Shown here: one piece after another, positions 12,701 to 26,622 of the stretch
How the letters are laid out: each line of letters opens with the position of its first letter
Numbering within the stretch: position 1 is the first letter of the stretch
Assembly (NCBI GenBank): GCA_003008705.1
Contig: PDUO01000017.1
Location: 623,827-687,826, forward strand
Direction: 5' to 3'
Length of the DNA: 64,000 bases
Source: Pezicula radicicola
Taxonomy: Eukaryota > Ascomycota > Leotiomycetes > Helotiales > Dermateaceae
The notes under the pieces: model-generated
Seen by the model: the letters and a program-made list of their open reading frames with translations, nothing else
Database searches by the model: none
What the model was told of the DNA's origin: nothing
Program-made: the position numbers and the translations under genes

Positions 12701-15700
12701 TCCTTCTTGTAATGGTGTAGCTGGCAGTACCGAATCTTCTGAGGTATCCTGGGGAATAGACCCATGTTCCTTTAAGTACTGAGCCAGTTTCCTGCTTGTT
12801 TTCTTGACAAAGCCTTCAGAGGAAGTAACTGGTTCTTGGCTGCTAGCTATTGACGCTGCCGAAGCCATCTTCTGGATGGTTTGACTTCGGATTATTGTAC
12901 TAACAGCAATGTTTACTCCGTGTCTCCGAAGTCTTGATGAGAGCTTGATCACGTCAATGCTGTCAAGGCCAAGTTCGAAAAGAGAAGAATCTCCGTGTAT
13001 GTCTGATTCAGCCACATTTGCCAGAGAGGCAATTTCTTTCCTGAAAAGTTCTGCTTCTTTGGTCCATTGAAAGTTACTGTTAGTTGTATTGTTCTGTGTG
13101 AGTTCAAATTGGGATGCAGACAAGTGACCAGAAATTGCTGGCAAAATGTCGAGATGGTCAAAGACGCCTGTTTCTCCTTGGTTCTTTAGCATTGCGTTCA
13201 GAGCCAATTTAATATGCTTCAAGGTATCAACTGCCTGATCTGTCGAGAGTACGGAAGCATTCGCAACAAGCTTCAGTGCAAGGGAGCTACCAACATCTGC
13301 CACAGCATTAGCTGTCGCTTCAAATGCGAGTGGGTAGTCAGCTGTGGCAGCTACTGGCTTCTCAGACCACACGGCCTCCGCGAAGCCAACCTCCGTAGAA
13401 TCTGGGCGCTGGAAAACAAATAATGCCTCAAATAAAGGCCGACCGGGACCTGATGGACTCCATTTCTGAATGTCTTTCAACGGAGTATGCTGGAAATCCT
13501 GCATCTGCAGGCCAAATTTGTGACACTCTGATATTATTTTCTTCCAGGTCATGTCTGGGGCAATATTTAGATTGAAAGGAATCGTATTGAACAATGGCCC
13601 GATGACATCGTCTGCACCTTCGAAATCTATTGTTCGACCTGAGGTTACAATTCCAGTTGTGGTGAGCTTCGGCGAGATTTGAGCTTGTAATACGGACATC
13701 CATGCTGCTTGGACAAGAGCTTGGTGACTGACACCCAATGTCTTGCGCAGATTTTCAAACTCCTCAAAATTGGGGAGGATGTCATCAACTTCCACTGTAG
13801 CTGCCCCTGTTGATAGGTTGGTTATTTCTTGAGGACGCCAATTTGCGAGATGCTCGGCCCAAAAGTCTTTGGCTCCAGGCATCTTTGCAAGTGGGCCATA
13901 TGGCAATGCATCGTGGAAAGACGGGCCAGAAGAGAATTGGTTGGTTTCGGAGACCGCCGCAAGTTTCGTGTACTCTGTAGCAAGTCTTTGGAGAATCATG
14001 ACAAGACTATTACCATCATAAAGCCCATGGAACATCTGAAACACCATCAGATCGGAACTAATTGCGTATGCCCAAGGAGTTTTCAAAGCTTCTGACTTCT
14101 CGAATGTGTCGTACGAGAATGCCGCATCTTCTCGCCGGATTGCTTCAACTGTTTGTAGGACTACTTGCGCATATCCGTCGTCTGTTGGTACAAATTTTGT
14201 TCGAAGGATTTCAAGTTGAGAAATTACTTTATCCCAAGCCCGGAACATATTGTCTATGTTAACTCCGCTTTCGAGACTGAATTCGAATTTGTTGAAATAC
14301 AACGCCTCGTCATGTTCCAAGAAACGATAGATCATTCCACCCTGAACTGGTGTACACGGGGCAATCTTCTGCACTTTCGTACTGTCCACACCTAACTCGT
14401 TGCAGATACTGACTATGTGCTTTTGAGAGAACAAAGCAATTTCTTGGGATGCGCTTATATATGCAGCTTCTTTCTCGGGATTTGCAACTTTGTCGCTTAG
14501 GAGATTCTGTACGAGTCCTGATATTGAGGTGTTACTCCTGATAACCGACAGCTTCGCATTTTGGTACCCTGCATTTATCAAAGTTCGAGAGAACCCGATG
14601 ATTGAGATAGAGTCCATTCCAAGTTCAAAGATACTTGTACCACGGGTAAGAGCTGAAGTATTGACTTGTAAAGCCGCAGCAATAGTCTCCAGAACATCGG
14701 TCTCGGCTGTTGTCCACGGCTTGTCTTTTTCGCTTGACCGGCTAAGCCTTTGCAAGTCATCAACAGTGAGTTTATTGTACATAGCAGCAAGTTGCTTTGC
14801 ATCAGCCTTATTGTTTGCACTCAATGGCATTGCCTTTATTGGAATAAAATGCGTAGGCACCATGTATCCGGGAAGTCGTGATTTGCAAGCATTTCTGACG
14901 ATGGCGATCAGGCTTCCGTCATCGGTTGTCGACTCTATTGAATTAGTAAGAACAAGGAAAGTCACGAGCTGTTCCTTCTGTTGGGTACTGTGCTTCAGCA
15001 CCAATGTGACAACTTCTTCCAAGTCACTCCTGCTCTTCTTGATGACTTCATTAATTTCGCCAAGCTCAAGGCGTTGGCCGCGCAATTTTACCTGATCGTC
15101 GGCACGGCCAAGGAAGATGAAGGTACCGTCATGAAGAATACGGACCAAGTCACCAGTTCGATAAACCCGCTCGTTGAAACCTTCGAGCGTTGGAAATCGC
15201 TCCGTCGTCAAGTCAGGACGGTTGAGATAACCTTTTCCGACGAGCATCCCAGACACACAAAGCTCACCAACTCCACCGCGTAGAGCCGGGAGAGCAGTAT
15301 TTGGCTTTAGGACAAATGAACCGACGTTGTCGAATGCAGGGCCAATATTAGACCTGTATGTGTTAGTGTTATATGACTTTAGAGAGGTGATTTGCCGTAG
15401 GTATTCAATTAGAGGTTACAATTAGGGGTACTCGCTTAAATACCCCTTATCGCTTCTGAGGACCAAAAGGGGCACAAAGAATTATATACGTACGGTTTAC
15501 CGTTCTTTGGTACTCTTGGGTACATTGTGACTCCGATGGTAGCTTCTGTTGGACCATAACCATTGTATATGCAAGCATGCTCACCCCAAACGTCGAGAAT
15601 TTCCTGTTTGAGCTGTTCACCGCCCGTGATAAACACTCCCTTGGTCAATCCAGGCACGTCATCCGGATGCAGGAGCCGTGCTAAACTAGGAGTAAGATCG

Positions 15701-18700
15701 ATATGCGTGACTCCAAGTGATCTGATAGCGTGGGGAATGTCTTCAAAGATGAGATCTCGAGGCGCCGACACAACACAAATGCCGACGCTCCAGGACCAGA
15801 ATTGTTCGAGAACGGAGACATCAAAGTGGAAGGATGCAAATTGGAGCCATTTGGATGATGTAGTCCAATGAGGGCTGAAAAGCCGCTGGAAAGCAAGCAT
15901 AGCTTGAACAGCGTTCGAGTGACTTAAGATGCAGCCTTTTGGTGTTCCCGTCGTCCCGGAGGTATACAGGCAGTACGAAGTATCTTCAGGTGTAATTGGT
16001 CGAGTCAGCTTGGGCGAGTCGGCTGAAAACCCTTCCAAAACATTTGGGCTATCGAGCAAGATTGTCTGTTTGTCGAGGGTGTCTATGATCATCTGGCCAG
16101 GCTTCCCGGCTGTAAGAATAAGCCTCGCACCAGAATCTTCGATAATGAACTTCATGCGCTGTGCTGGCGCATTCGGATCCAGGGCAACATAAGCACAGCC
16201 AGCTTTAAGGATGCCAATAATAGAGATTGAAGCTTCTGCGCATTTATCGAAACAAATTGCGATAAGTTCCCCAGGAAGGATGGACTTCTCTAAAAGCATT
16301 TGGGCAACTTTGTTAGCTGCACGGTTCAATTCTTGATATGTCCAAGTTGTGCTTTTCATATTTCCAGGATCGAGACACGTGGCAAACTCCAGCGCTACTT
16401 TCTCTGGCCATTGCTTTGCACCACGTTCAACATATTCATGTAGGAGGGTAATTGTGTCGGCTATCTCAGGTTCCTTCGCCGGAGTAATAGATAGAAGTGT
16501 GGCGCCAATGTCAGGCGCTACATCAGAAGGATTTTGCGGGTTAAGAACAATATCCTGAAGAAGAGCATCGTATTGTCTCAACAAGAATTCGGCTTGCTCT
16601 GCTGGTATTAGTGAGTCCTTGAAAGTTAGCCGAAGAGCAATCTCTCCGGATTCTGCTGGTTGAACCTCAAGAGAGACAGCATAGTCTACAGTGGCCTCTT
16701 CTTGAACGATTTTCCAAGGTAAATTAGCATCGACTTCTTTTGATGATGTCTTTTGATAAGCGAACAGGGTGTCAAAAATCTTGCCTTCAGGGAATCCACT
16801 CCATTTCTGGATGGAGGTAAGTGGTGTGAATTGGTGTTTGTGTAGTGAGGCATTTGTATTCATGCTTCTGGACAGAAGATCCGCATTGGTTCCCACAACG
16901 TCACAGCGGACTGGAAGAGTGACGATGCTTGGGAATGATATCTTGTCTGAGTCCTCTGCAATGGACCGTCCTGAGAGAGTCATGCCAAATGTCGTGCCGC
17001 TTTCTCCAATGTAAAAATAAAGCAATCTCGCCCAGGCCGCCTGCCCGGCAGCTTGCATTGTGACACCATTTTGCATACACCATTCTTCAAGCTTCTCGGT
17101 AGAAGCTGTTGAAATTACTTCTCGGACGGAACTAGTCTCAGTTGAGATGCGAAGAGGGGTGAGATCTGGAAAACGGTTGACAACAATTTTGTTTCCTTCG
17201 CTCTGCCAAAACTCCTTTTTCGGTTCTTCATCTTGTTGCCCGCTCTGTAGAATTGCCCCAAGTAAATTCGTGACAGGTGGTCTTTGAAGTATTGCTTTGG
17301 ACGCATACGCATCAGCCACGTCGGATAATATCAATGACATTGATTGTGCATCATAGAGAGCATGATGAGCAGTGAGTCTTAAAAACGTCTTGTCGTTATC
17401 CTTGGAAATCTTGATGCTCCATGGGCCCTGAAGTAATTGATCTGCAAAAGATAGTTCTTCTTTCGCAGCTCCCTCAAACCAAGGCAACTGAGAAGTTGTC
17501 TTGCCATAGGTAACCATCGTAAACGGATTACTGGGGTCTTCAATTGCAGCAAATCCTGTCCTTAGCATTTCATGTTCCCTCTGAACACTTTCCCAGGCCT
17601 CTTTCAACTTGGATAGTGATTCATTTGGCTGTAATTCAAACAGGATGCTGTTAACATACTCTTGCCCGTCGGAGTGCAAGCTTTGAGCGATCATGCCTTT
17701 CTGAACCGCTGTACATGGTCTGACGGCTTCGACGTCATTGTGATTCAGGTTGTATTTGGAACATACAATGTCGCGATAGTTTTCATCAAAGCCCTGGAAA
17801 TTGTACTGTGGAATTTCCGCGGAGGTATCGTCACCACGATATTGAGTAATTAATGCGCATAGTTGAGCGATAGTCGGGTTCTCAAGGACGTCACTGGCGA
17901 GAACTTTGTGGCCTTGTTTCCTCAGACGGGCTGCAACTTGTACAGTACTGATACTATCGAGGCCTAATCTAAACAGGCTAGTTTCGCGTCGAATGTTCTC
18001 TAGCGGGACAGAGGTGAATTTCGAGATTACATCTCGTATTTCCTTTTCCTCTGCAGTCATCTCCATAGATGCTTCTATAATCTTAGAGACGTTCGACTCA
18101 GTCGCTTCTCGAGAAGCTTCTGCACAAATTATTTGCTCTTTCATAGTGGTCGACAGGAGTTGCCGTCGTGGATTTTCTAATGCCTCTTGCAACTTGGCAT
18201 CAAAAGTATTCAAAATCTGGTGAGCATCTTCTGCTGAGATTTTGGAACAGTGCGTATGAAGAATAATTTCCAATGTATCCGCTCCGGGGCGAGGCACAAC
18301 CTCGCAAACGAAAGGCAAGTCCATTGCTCCATCATCTTCTACAATAGACCATATGGAAGAGTCCAAAGCTCTCGGCGGTTGCTGTAAAATGAAAAGGGTA
18401 TCATAAAGACGAGTGCCGTCAGCGCTAAACTTGGACTGAATTCGACGCAAAGGAGTCAACTGAAAGGGAATGGAACTAGCATTCAGAGTCTGTAATTTTC
18501 GAAATGCTTCGAGGTATGAGAGCTTATGGATGCTTTGAAGCCTGGCTGGAATGGTATTAAAGCAAGGACCTACTAGACGCTCGACGCCTTCGATCGATGC
18601 GGTACGGCCACTGACGACATTTCCAAAGCAGATATCTGTTTTTTGCACGCTCTCGGAAATTATGGATGCCCATACGGTATGGCAAGCCGCCAAAAGGGAA

Positions 18701-21700
18701 GTGCCATGCTTTTTAGCCTGCTTCTCAATCCAAGCGAGAGAGGATCTTGAATGAGTACGTTGGATTCTCGTCCCACCTTGCTTCGATTCTTCGGTCGTTG
18801 GTTCGTGAGCACTCTGCAAGAGAGTTGACGAACACCCGCTGAGAGCCTCTTCCCAGAAATGATCAGCTTTAACAGCATCCATTGACACCATGGACCGCAA
18901 GAAAGGTTCAAATGAGACTGAAGGCAGAAGGGTTTCCTGATGATAGAGCTTTTCAACTTCCTCGTAGAGTATCTCAAGCGCGGCTCCATCGTATAGTGCA
19001 TGATGCATTGAGATCAGTAATTTGGCATTCTGCGGTGAGTGCAGAAGTTCGAGGCTGTATGGCGGTTCAAACCCATTTTGAGGAGGCAGTCGCTCGTTGT
19101 ACTCTTCTACAAGCTTGGATGTTTCGTCTGCACTACACTCAATGGAGCTAAATTTCATGGGAAATTCCTTTAAGATAACTTGGGCATACGGAAATCGCAG
19201 TTCGTCAGTTCTGATAAAGCAAGTCCGCAATATTTCGTGCCTACGTGTCATCTCTGACCAGCATTCCTTTATCTTCTCTACATTACCAACGATATCAAGG
19301 ACGACAAGATTGTTGTACAGTTTTAAGCTCGATGATTCTGCGGTAGAAAGCATGGCCTCTTGAAGCGGCGTGCATGGCAAGATATTCTGAACAACTCTGC
19401 CGGCTTGTGCAAAACTCTGCACCGTTTTGCTAGCGAAATCCTGGTCAAAGCCAAAATCAAAGACTTGCGAGCTGGAGTGCAAATCGGTCGACAAGCTTGA
19501 TTGGCATGAAGCTGACATCCTCTCCGCGAGCCTGATCACTGAAGGATGCTTGAGAATATCTGAGATTTCAACGTTTCTCTGGGTACGTTGACGCAAACTT
19601 CTTGCGAATGAGATGGCAGAAACCGAATCAATTCCGAGATTGAAGAATGATGTGCTTGGTGTGATTTGATCAACGGAGACATTCGTTAGTTGCGCTAAGG
19701 TCTCGGCGACATCTGCTTCAAGGTCCGTCCATTGGTGATCAATTGAAGTCTGATTTGCTCGAGTAGTAGAGTCTAGATATTCAACACTGAGAGCGTTGTA
19801 CTGAGCAATCAATAATCGCCTATCAATCTTGCCCTGTGGAGTTGATGGGAGACACGAAACTGGAATCAGCGTCGATGGAATCATATATGGCGGAAGTGTT
19901 GAGTCAAGATTGTCGTACAGTGCTTTGAGAACCGTCGAATCTGGAGATAGGCACTTTACATCTGTGGACTTCACTGAAACCGAGGTCCAAAAACATACCA
20001 GTCGCTCTGGTCTGCCATCCTTGCCACCAATGACCATCGTTGTACAGTCTTCAACGTGGTCGGATCTTAGCATGACGTTTGTAACCTCCCCAAGTTCGAC
20101 TCGTTGACCACGAACCTTGACTTGGTCGTCCTTTCTCCCTGTAAAAGCCAAAGAGCCATCAGGCATTAAGCGACCGAAATCACCACTCCGATAGAGGCGC
20201 CCAAATTCCGCGTGATCAATTATCTTTCCGTCATTTTGCTTAGGATCCATATAGCCGCGAAAGACTTGAGATCCACCGAAACAAAATTCTCCCTCTCCAC
20301 CTCGAGGAACAAGAGAAAATTCAGGCCCAGGAGACAGAACAAAAACGGACGTGTTCTTCAGAGGAGGGCCGATATTGTTGATTGAATCCTCCAGTGATAC
20401 TTTCGGCTTGATTGTACATATATTTGTCGTTTCGCTGGGTCCATATCCTTGCCAGAGTCCTCTACCAGCCCAGGTGTTGAAGACTTTCTGCGTAACAGCC
20501 TCTCCAGCTGTGACCAAGAACTCTACCAGTGGAACATTTTTCGGCTCAATGAGTGCAGCAACCGTCGGTGTAAGACTGAGATGGCTAACTTGCAGCTCCC
20601 GGATTGCTTCTTCGATATCTCGAAACAAAACATCCTTCACGGCGGAGCAAAGGCATCCACCAACTCTCCACGCGAAAAAGATCTCAAAGACAGATACGTC
20701 AAAAGCTTGAGAACAAGACTGCAAGAATCTTGAGTTCTGAGAAGCTGGGTAGAGGTCTTCTAAAACATCCAGATTACTTAGAAGATTACCTTGAGTCACC
20801 ATAACTCCCTTCGGTGTGCCGGTGCTCCCCGACGTGAATACGCAGTATGCGAGATTTGCTTCGGAAAATCTGGGCGCTACATTTACAGAAGAAAGCCTTG
20901 CAAGGTCGACTTCATCAATGTAAATTATAGTGGTACTGTGGAAATTCTGGAAGAGAGACCGTGATTCTGACCGTGCTATGACAACCTTGACACTGGCTTC
21001 GCGAAGAATGTATTGGAGCCGGTCTTGAGGGACATCTGGTGTAACAGGAAGATAGCCTGCACCGACTTTTGCAGTAGCGAGTATTGACGCATACAAATCG
21101 ACGCATTTCTCCATGCAGATACAGACGACTTCATGGAAGGCATCTTGAGCCAAGAGATGGTGGCCAATCTGATTCGCATATGCATTCAGTTCTCCATAGG
21201 TTATTTGTTGGATTTCACTGCTCCCTGGACTTATCGACAAAGCGAAGTCAATGGCTGGCCGACGAGGATCTTCCGCTGCTATTCTTTCCACAGGAGAGGC
21301 AAGCCCTCCGGACCTAAGCTTGAGCTCCGGTTTTATGTTCTCTGTGGAGAGTAGATTGATGTCCAGGAATGTGGGCGCTTCAGCCAAAGATGTTGTTTCC
21401 GGTCGCAAGACTACTTTTACGAGCTCTTCAATTTGCCGTAGCAGCATAGTTATTTGCGCCTGAGGAAATAGGGATTGTTCATAGTTTGCTTTCAGTTCGA
21501 TGTTGCCAACCCCGGGAGTAATTTCCAGGGTCAAGTTGAACTCGAGATTGTCAACTGTGTCTACTAAAGAAACGTGCTTTCTAGTGTGATCGTAACTCTG
21601 CAATGTTTGTTGCCAGATCAAAAGGGTGTCGAACAGTGGTTGTCGGGGATGAACACCACCAGCCGCCTTAATCTCTCGTAATGGGAGGGTGCTATGCTCT

Positions 21701-24504
21701 AAGTGTTTCCGATTTATTGAGTTGAGCTCTTGCACAAGACTATGGAGATCAGATGAGGCTGAAATATCAACACGGATCGGTAACGTTGCGAGGCATGGTC
21801 CGACGATGTCCTCAATACCTATTATGGGGAGAGTCCTGCCAGAAAATACAGTGCCAAAACAAACATCAGGCGATCCAAGATAGGAGCTTAGAACTAGTGC
21901 ATATGCGGCCTGGAAAAGTGATTGAGGACTTGATGAAAGACGTCTCGCAGCGGCTTCAATGTCTGAAGTCTGGATAGTCGTGAGGTAACGTGCGATGGCT
22001 AGTCCTGTACGAGGTGCTTTGGAGCTATGAAATGTTGGCACTGGTCTCGGGTCTAGACTCAAGAGATGATCTTTCCAGTAGTCTTTTGAAGACCAAGAAT
22101 CGCTAAGAAGGGTCCCGTCCTGATATCCGCAAATTACATTACTAAAAGATGGGCGAGATGGTGGGGACTGATCCTGTAGCAGCAGGTCCAAGTCGTCAAG
22201 AAGAAGTTCAAGAGACCATGCGTCGTAAAGAGCGTGGTGGAGATGTATCAGAAGCTTCGCGGTAGAACCAGATTGCATTATCTGAATTCTGAGTGGATGA
22301 TTGAGAGAGGTGTCTTTCACGTCATCAAACTCATACTCGAAGCACTCTACCTCCTCAATCTGTGAATCCATAAGAGACCTCCAGATAATCTGAATGTAGC
22401 CGTTGGAATCTTCCGATTCTGAAAACCCAGTTCGGAGAATAGGGTTCATATCGCTAAGAGAGCGGAGAGCAGCGTAGACGTCACCAAGATCTTCAAGGCC
22501 AGGTAGTTCCAACTCGACCCAGTTCCGATAAGCCTTTGGATCAATAGCTGTCTCAGAGAGCATTGCAGACTGTAGCGGTGTGCAAGATATGGTAGCTTCA
22601 ACATCTTTAGCATGACCATTCAGAGCAGTTGTTGCATCCTCCGATAGAACCACGGATGTCTCCACCAGTGATTGAGATGGCGCAGACTTGGAATCTTCAC
22701 AAAATTTCGTGAGAGAATCCAATGTGTCGGCCTGTAAAACTGCGACGGTGGTGATATTGAAGCCCGAAGAGCGCAGTTTCGAGGCAACCCGAATTGCTAC
22801 CAAGGAGTCCAACCCAAGTGCGGCGAGTCGAGTGTTTTTAGGAAATGGTCCCAGAATCTCTTGCACAACCGTCCGAACAGTTTTTTCGGTAACCGTCTCC
22901 GATGCACTGCTCCCGTCATCTTGGGCTTCTCGTTGCTTCTGGTAATCAGCCTCCAGTTTTCTTTTGTCAACCTTTCCAGATGGCAAATAGGAGAAATTTT
23001 GTAGCAAGACGATCTCGCTTGGTACCATGAATTTTGGAAGCCATTTTGCGCACGTCTTCATGACATCCTCAACCTGAATATCTTGCTCGCCTATGAGGGC
23101 AAAAACAACCAAAACGCCACTCAGGACAACTGCAGAAACGGTCTTGATACCGGGGTGCTTATAGACAACCTCTTCGATTTCACCAAGCTCAATTCGCTGA
23201 CCTCGAAGTTTTACTTGTCCAGCACTCATACGACCAAGAATCTCTATAGTACCGTTCTCAAGCTGTCGAGCTTTGTCGCCCGTCCGATAGTAGTTTCTGC
23301 CTTCGAATTCCACAAAGGCAGCCTTATTCTGGTCTGGCCGGTTGAGATAGCCACTCGCTAATTGAGGACCGCCTAAAACAAGTTCTCCCAGCTCCCCTAA
23401 TGGGAGGAATGTGAGATTTGCTGCATCGTCCGCTGTTATAGCTGCAGCCGCTACGAAGGTAGAGACAGTGTCAAGTGGAATGCCAATATTTCCAGGCTTC
23501 GCACTTGCTTCCATGGCCGGATAAATAGTGCAATGAATTGCAGCTTCTGTAGGTCCATACATGCCATACAGCATATTTGGCTTCTCGTCTGATCCTCCAA
23601 ATTCTTCCACAATAGGTCTTGTTAGCATTTCTCCTATGGTCAAGAGCAACTTCAACCCTGGAGCGTTCGACCGTTTTTGCAGAAGAGACCCAACCACTGT
23701 CGGGGTCAGCTCAGCAGCATCAATTTCTAGCTCAGTGATCATCCCGGGTAGATCATTGAGGAGCTGGCTTCGATTACACCCAACCAAAGTGCAAGCCCGC
23801 GTGAAGGGAAAGAATATTTCGAAAACCGAGACATCGAATGAGGGAGCAGCAAATTGAAGAAATCGTTTGAAAGGAGGGATATGTCTCTCGTGGGCGAGCA
23901 AAGACTGAGAAGCAGCCAAGTGACTGACAGCAACTCCTTTCGGTAAACCACTAGATCCAGACGTATACATAACGTAGGCAAGTTCATGTGGTTGTGCTTC
24001 ACGTGATGGTCTTGAGGAGACCGTTGCTTCCGTTGGCACGACGGGGAACTCATCGACCAGGATGACCATTGGGCCATTCTCCCAAGTTGCAACATCTTTG
24101 AACTCTGGAGTGGTGATGATGATGCCTGCACCAACATCGCTAACAACGAACTTAATCCTCTCTTTTGGCGCATCGAGGTTAATAGGACAAAATGCGCCTC
24201 CAGATTCCAGAATGGCTAGTTGAGATATGTAGAGACTGGGGGACTGTGGTAGTAAAATGGGCACTACATGTTGTGGTCGAGAGGTCAGGTCGGGCGTGGG
24301 TTGCAATGCATGTTCTATGCATGCTGCTACGGAAACTACACATGCATGTAGTTCCTGGTAGCTGTACTTTTGTCGTTTTTCATTGCGTGTAAAATCCAGA
24401 GCACAAGCAGAAGGATCTCTCTCCCACCGGATTAGCTGATGCAGCAGCCGAGGACCCTCCAAGACCTGCGGAGGGTCGTTGAGTATTGAAAGTCTGGTAG
24501 ACAT
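9740..24504 (-). CDS. sidC: Ferrichrome/ferricrocin-type siderophore NRPS (SidC/NPS2-like)
   Basis: This synthetase would assemble a hydroxamate siderophore from acylated N5-hydroxyornithine and small amino acids. It has three exons: 24504-15494, 15353-9938 and 9886-9740. The introns are 140 bp (15354-15493) and 51 bp (9887-9937, ACTAAC branch site); the second is in frame and easily misread as coding. The product is about 4857 aa, close to known SidC proteins. Order by motif (approximate residues): A1 (TSGSSGLPKG 180), T1 (LGLDSL 563), C1 (HHALYDA 754), A2 (1222), T2 (LGIDS 1620), C2 (HHALYDG 1833), T3 (2178), C3 (2377), A3 (2846), T4 (3247), C4 (FHGLYDG 3444), T5 (3798), C5 (AHALYDG 4014), T6 (4362), C6 (HHALYDA 4552). 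There is no thioesterase, as expected when a terminal C domain cyclises. Neighbouring SidA and the promoter iron boxes support the role. The exact product (ferricrocin versus another ferrichrome) is inferred; substrate codes were not decoded. Confidence 0.93.
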
Positions 24505-25406
24505 TGTTAGGGTTCACGGCGTCGCGCTCATTACTAGGAGTTCCGTGGTGTAAGAAGTTTATTAGCACAGTTTAAGAAGAAAAAAAGAGAATAAGTACAA
24601 GTATTCGATAAGAGAGTCCTGCTTTTCAACGAGGGGAGATTTGATAGTCCTCGTCGCAGGGCCCCATAGAAAGCAGCAGTCAGGTGACATAGCAAAAAGA
24701 TTCACGTGCGCCTGTTAGAAGCAGTGTGTGTGGTGTGTGCTCTGTAACTATGTATTATTGGGCCGGACGTTGTTTTTTCTGCGTGGCGTGATGGCAGGCC
24801 TGTGAGGGCCATGGTCAGCACAATTGCCCCGCATGGCACTGGCCAGGTTTGCTAGTTTGCTAGGTCCCTGGACAAGGGCAGGCAGGTAGAGGAGTACCTC
24901 CCTACACTCCGTACCTAGAGACACAAGTCACGCAGCAGTTGTTGGCGGATGAGGCAGCTGAAGCCACGAAAGCAGCGAGTATTGCGTCATGACTTCGCAC
25001 CTCACCCCCTGACGAATGTCACTCGTGCGTCCGCAGACTATTGGCCCCAAGACTTAGTGGTTATTATTATGATATTTTTTTTTTCTTTCGTATTTTGCTT
25101 TTCGTTTTCGGGCTACTCTAAAGACGACTATCCGAGCAAGTATGGCGGGCTAGGCTGGGCCCGCATAGGCATGGGGGAGCGCGGCTATGCGGGCAAGCGT
25201 CCGTCAACAATCTTCCACTTCTACGGTATCCTTCCTCATCATTACCTAAGATGCGCCCCCTGGGGCAGGTGCCGCTGCGTGAGGAGAGTGGGTTTGTGTG
25301 AGGTAGTGCGAAGTGTGAGGCAGTGTGAGCGGAGAAGGTCCAGAAGAAGCAAAGCCGGCCAACGATACAGGGAAGAATTTTCGTTCATCTTATGGGTGCT
25401 GTAATC

Positions 25407-25415
25407 TTATCAGAT
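25407..25415 (-). promoter_or_regulatory. Iron-GATA box (ATCTGATAA)
   Basis: An exact match to ATCWGATAA, the extended GATA motif bound by iron-sensing repressors of the SreA/SRE/Fep1/Urbs1 family, on the minus strand. It lies about 0.9 kb upstream of the NRPS ATG and 1.2 kb upstream of the transporter ATG. Binding is inferred. Confidence 0.7.
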
Positions 25416-25590
25416 CCTTGGGACGCACGGCGCGCCATCAGATTAGATCTGCAGGCTCCAACTTCCATCACACGTCGCTCCGATTGTCGGCGCGAATCAC
25501 TATTCCTTTTTTTCCCACGACTATTTCCTTCCACACTCCACCACTCCACTCCAATAACATCCACTCAAGCTTCGCGGCACTTCTCGGCCC

Positions 25591-25720
25591 TGCACCTCTC
25601 CCTGCACCTCCCTGCACCTCCCTGCACCTCCCTGCACCTCCCTGCACCTCCCTGCACCTCCCTGCACCTCCCTGCACCTCCCTGCACCTCCCTGCAACTC
25701 CCTGCAACTCCCTGCAGCTC
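25591..25720. repeat. 10-bp minisatellite CCTGCACCTC
   Basis: About 13 head-to-tail copies of CCTGCACCTC. Nine consecutive copies (25601-25690) are identical. The right edge decays through two CCTGCAACTC copies to CCTGCAGCTC. It sits in the divergent promoter, 16 bp left of an iron-GATA box. Confidence 0.97.
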
Positions 25721-25735
25721 TCTCGGAGAAATTCC

Positions 25736-25744
25736 ATCAGATAA
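25736..25744 (+). promoter_or_regulatory. Iron-GATA box (ATCAGATAA)
   Basis: An exact ATCWGATAA match immediately beyond the 10-bp minisatellite, about 0.9 kb upstream of the transporter start. Confidence 0.7.
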
Positions 25745-26622
25745 CTTTAGCTGCCGAAACTCCCCAAGGGCCAAGCACTGCTGCCCCGAGAAGGTTAAAC
25801 GTCCCCCCTGGGCCCCATCGTTGACTAAGAGAATCAACTGTGGCTTCTGCTTCGTCATTTCTAGTTTGTATTGTCTAACTGTATGCTTACGAGCAGAGAG
25901 AAATACAGGTCATTTGCATGCACTTCGTACCAATCAAGTATTATCCTCCTGGTTTCGTACTTTCATACCTGCTTTGTTGTAAAGCAGGACGTGTACAGGG
26001 AACTTGCAGGACGCCCCTTTACGCGTATTCAGAAGGTGCCCGCAGTCGTGTCCACATTCTTATTCCCAGAGGAATGAGAGGGATCCAAATCAATATGCAG
26101 CATGCATCGATGTGCCTACATCCGCCTGGCAATGCAATGCCGGAGGAGAAATCTTCATATTGTGGAGTTCACCGACTCTTCCTCGGTAAGGACATGGACA
26201 ACCTGTTCTACATACCTCGCTTCCGCTGCGGGTTACGACACTGTGACGCTGTTCTTAGAATCAAGTCTTGACCTTAATTCGACATCAATATGCGGCATTT
26301 GCACTTGTCTACAGGGGAAGATCTACAGTGCCGAGATGAGTTCGGGGTATGCAACCCGACACGTTGGTGCCATGATGATACAGTAGGGAGGTGCTCCGTA
26401 GGTAAGCTTGTTTCTTCTGCATCCTTTTTCGATTTTCGATCTGTCAGCCCTCGTAGCCTTCAAGCCAGAAGTTCACTCCCCAGGTTCTTGGGCTGCAGTG
26501 ATCAGCGTCGAGACTATTTGCGTTCGTCTTTACTTTTCAGCCAGCCTCCTGGTACCTCTTACTGCAGTTGACGACGCAACCACTTCTTTCTTTCTTCGAC
26601 AGACCATCATCTGCACGCTGCA

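Larger units (their letters stand above)
24505..26622. promoter_or_regulatory. Divergent promoter region between the NRPS and the ABC transporter
   Basis: This 2.1-kb spacer separates two head-to-head cluster genes. It holds two exact ATCWGATAA iron-GATA boxes and a 10-bp minisatellite, listed separately. Long open frames at 25325-25982 on both strands run through the repeat and look spurious (Pro/His/Leu or Glu/Gly/Arg repeats). Further GATA cores, such as CGATAA near 24608, are also present. Confidence 0.75.

Noticed and set aside
14490..15095. 201-codon plus-strand frame
   Set aside because: It lies opposite the third adenylation and fourth carrier region of the NRPS, whose motifs are conserved on the minus strand; a shadow frame.
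25325..25982. Open frames on both strands across the 10-bp repeat (Pro/His/Leu- or Glu/Gly/Arg-rich)
   Set aside because: They are translations of a tandem repeat in a promoter, open in several frames at once because 10 is not a multiple of 3 and the unit lacks stops.
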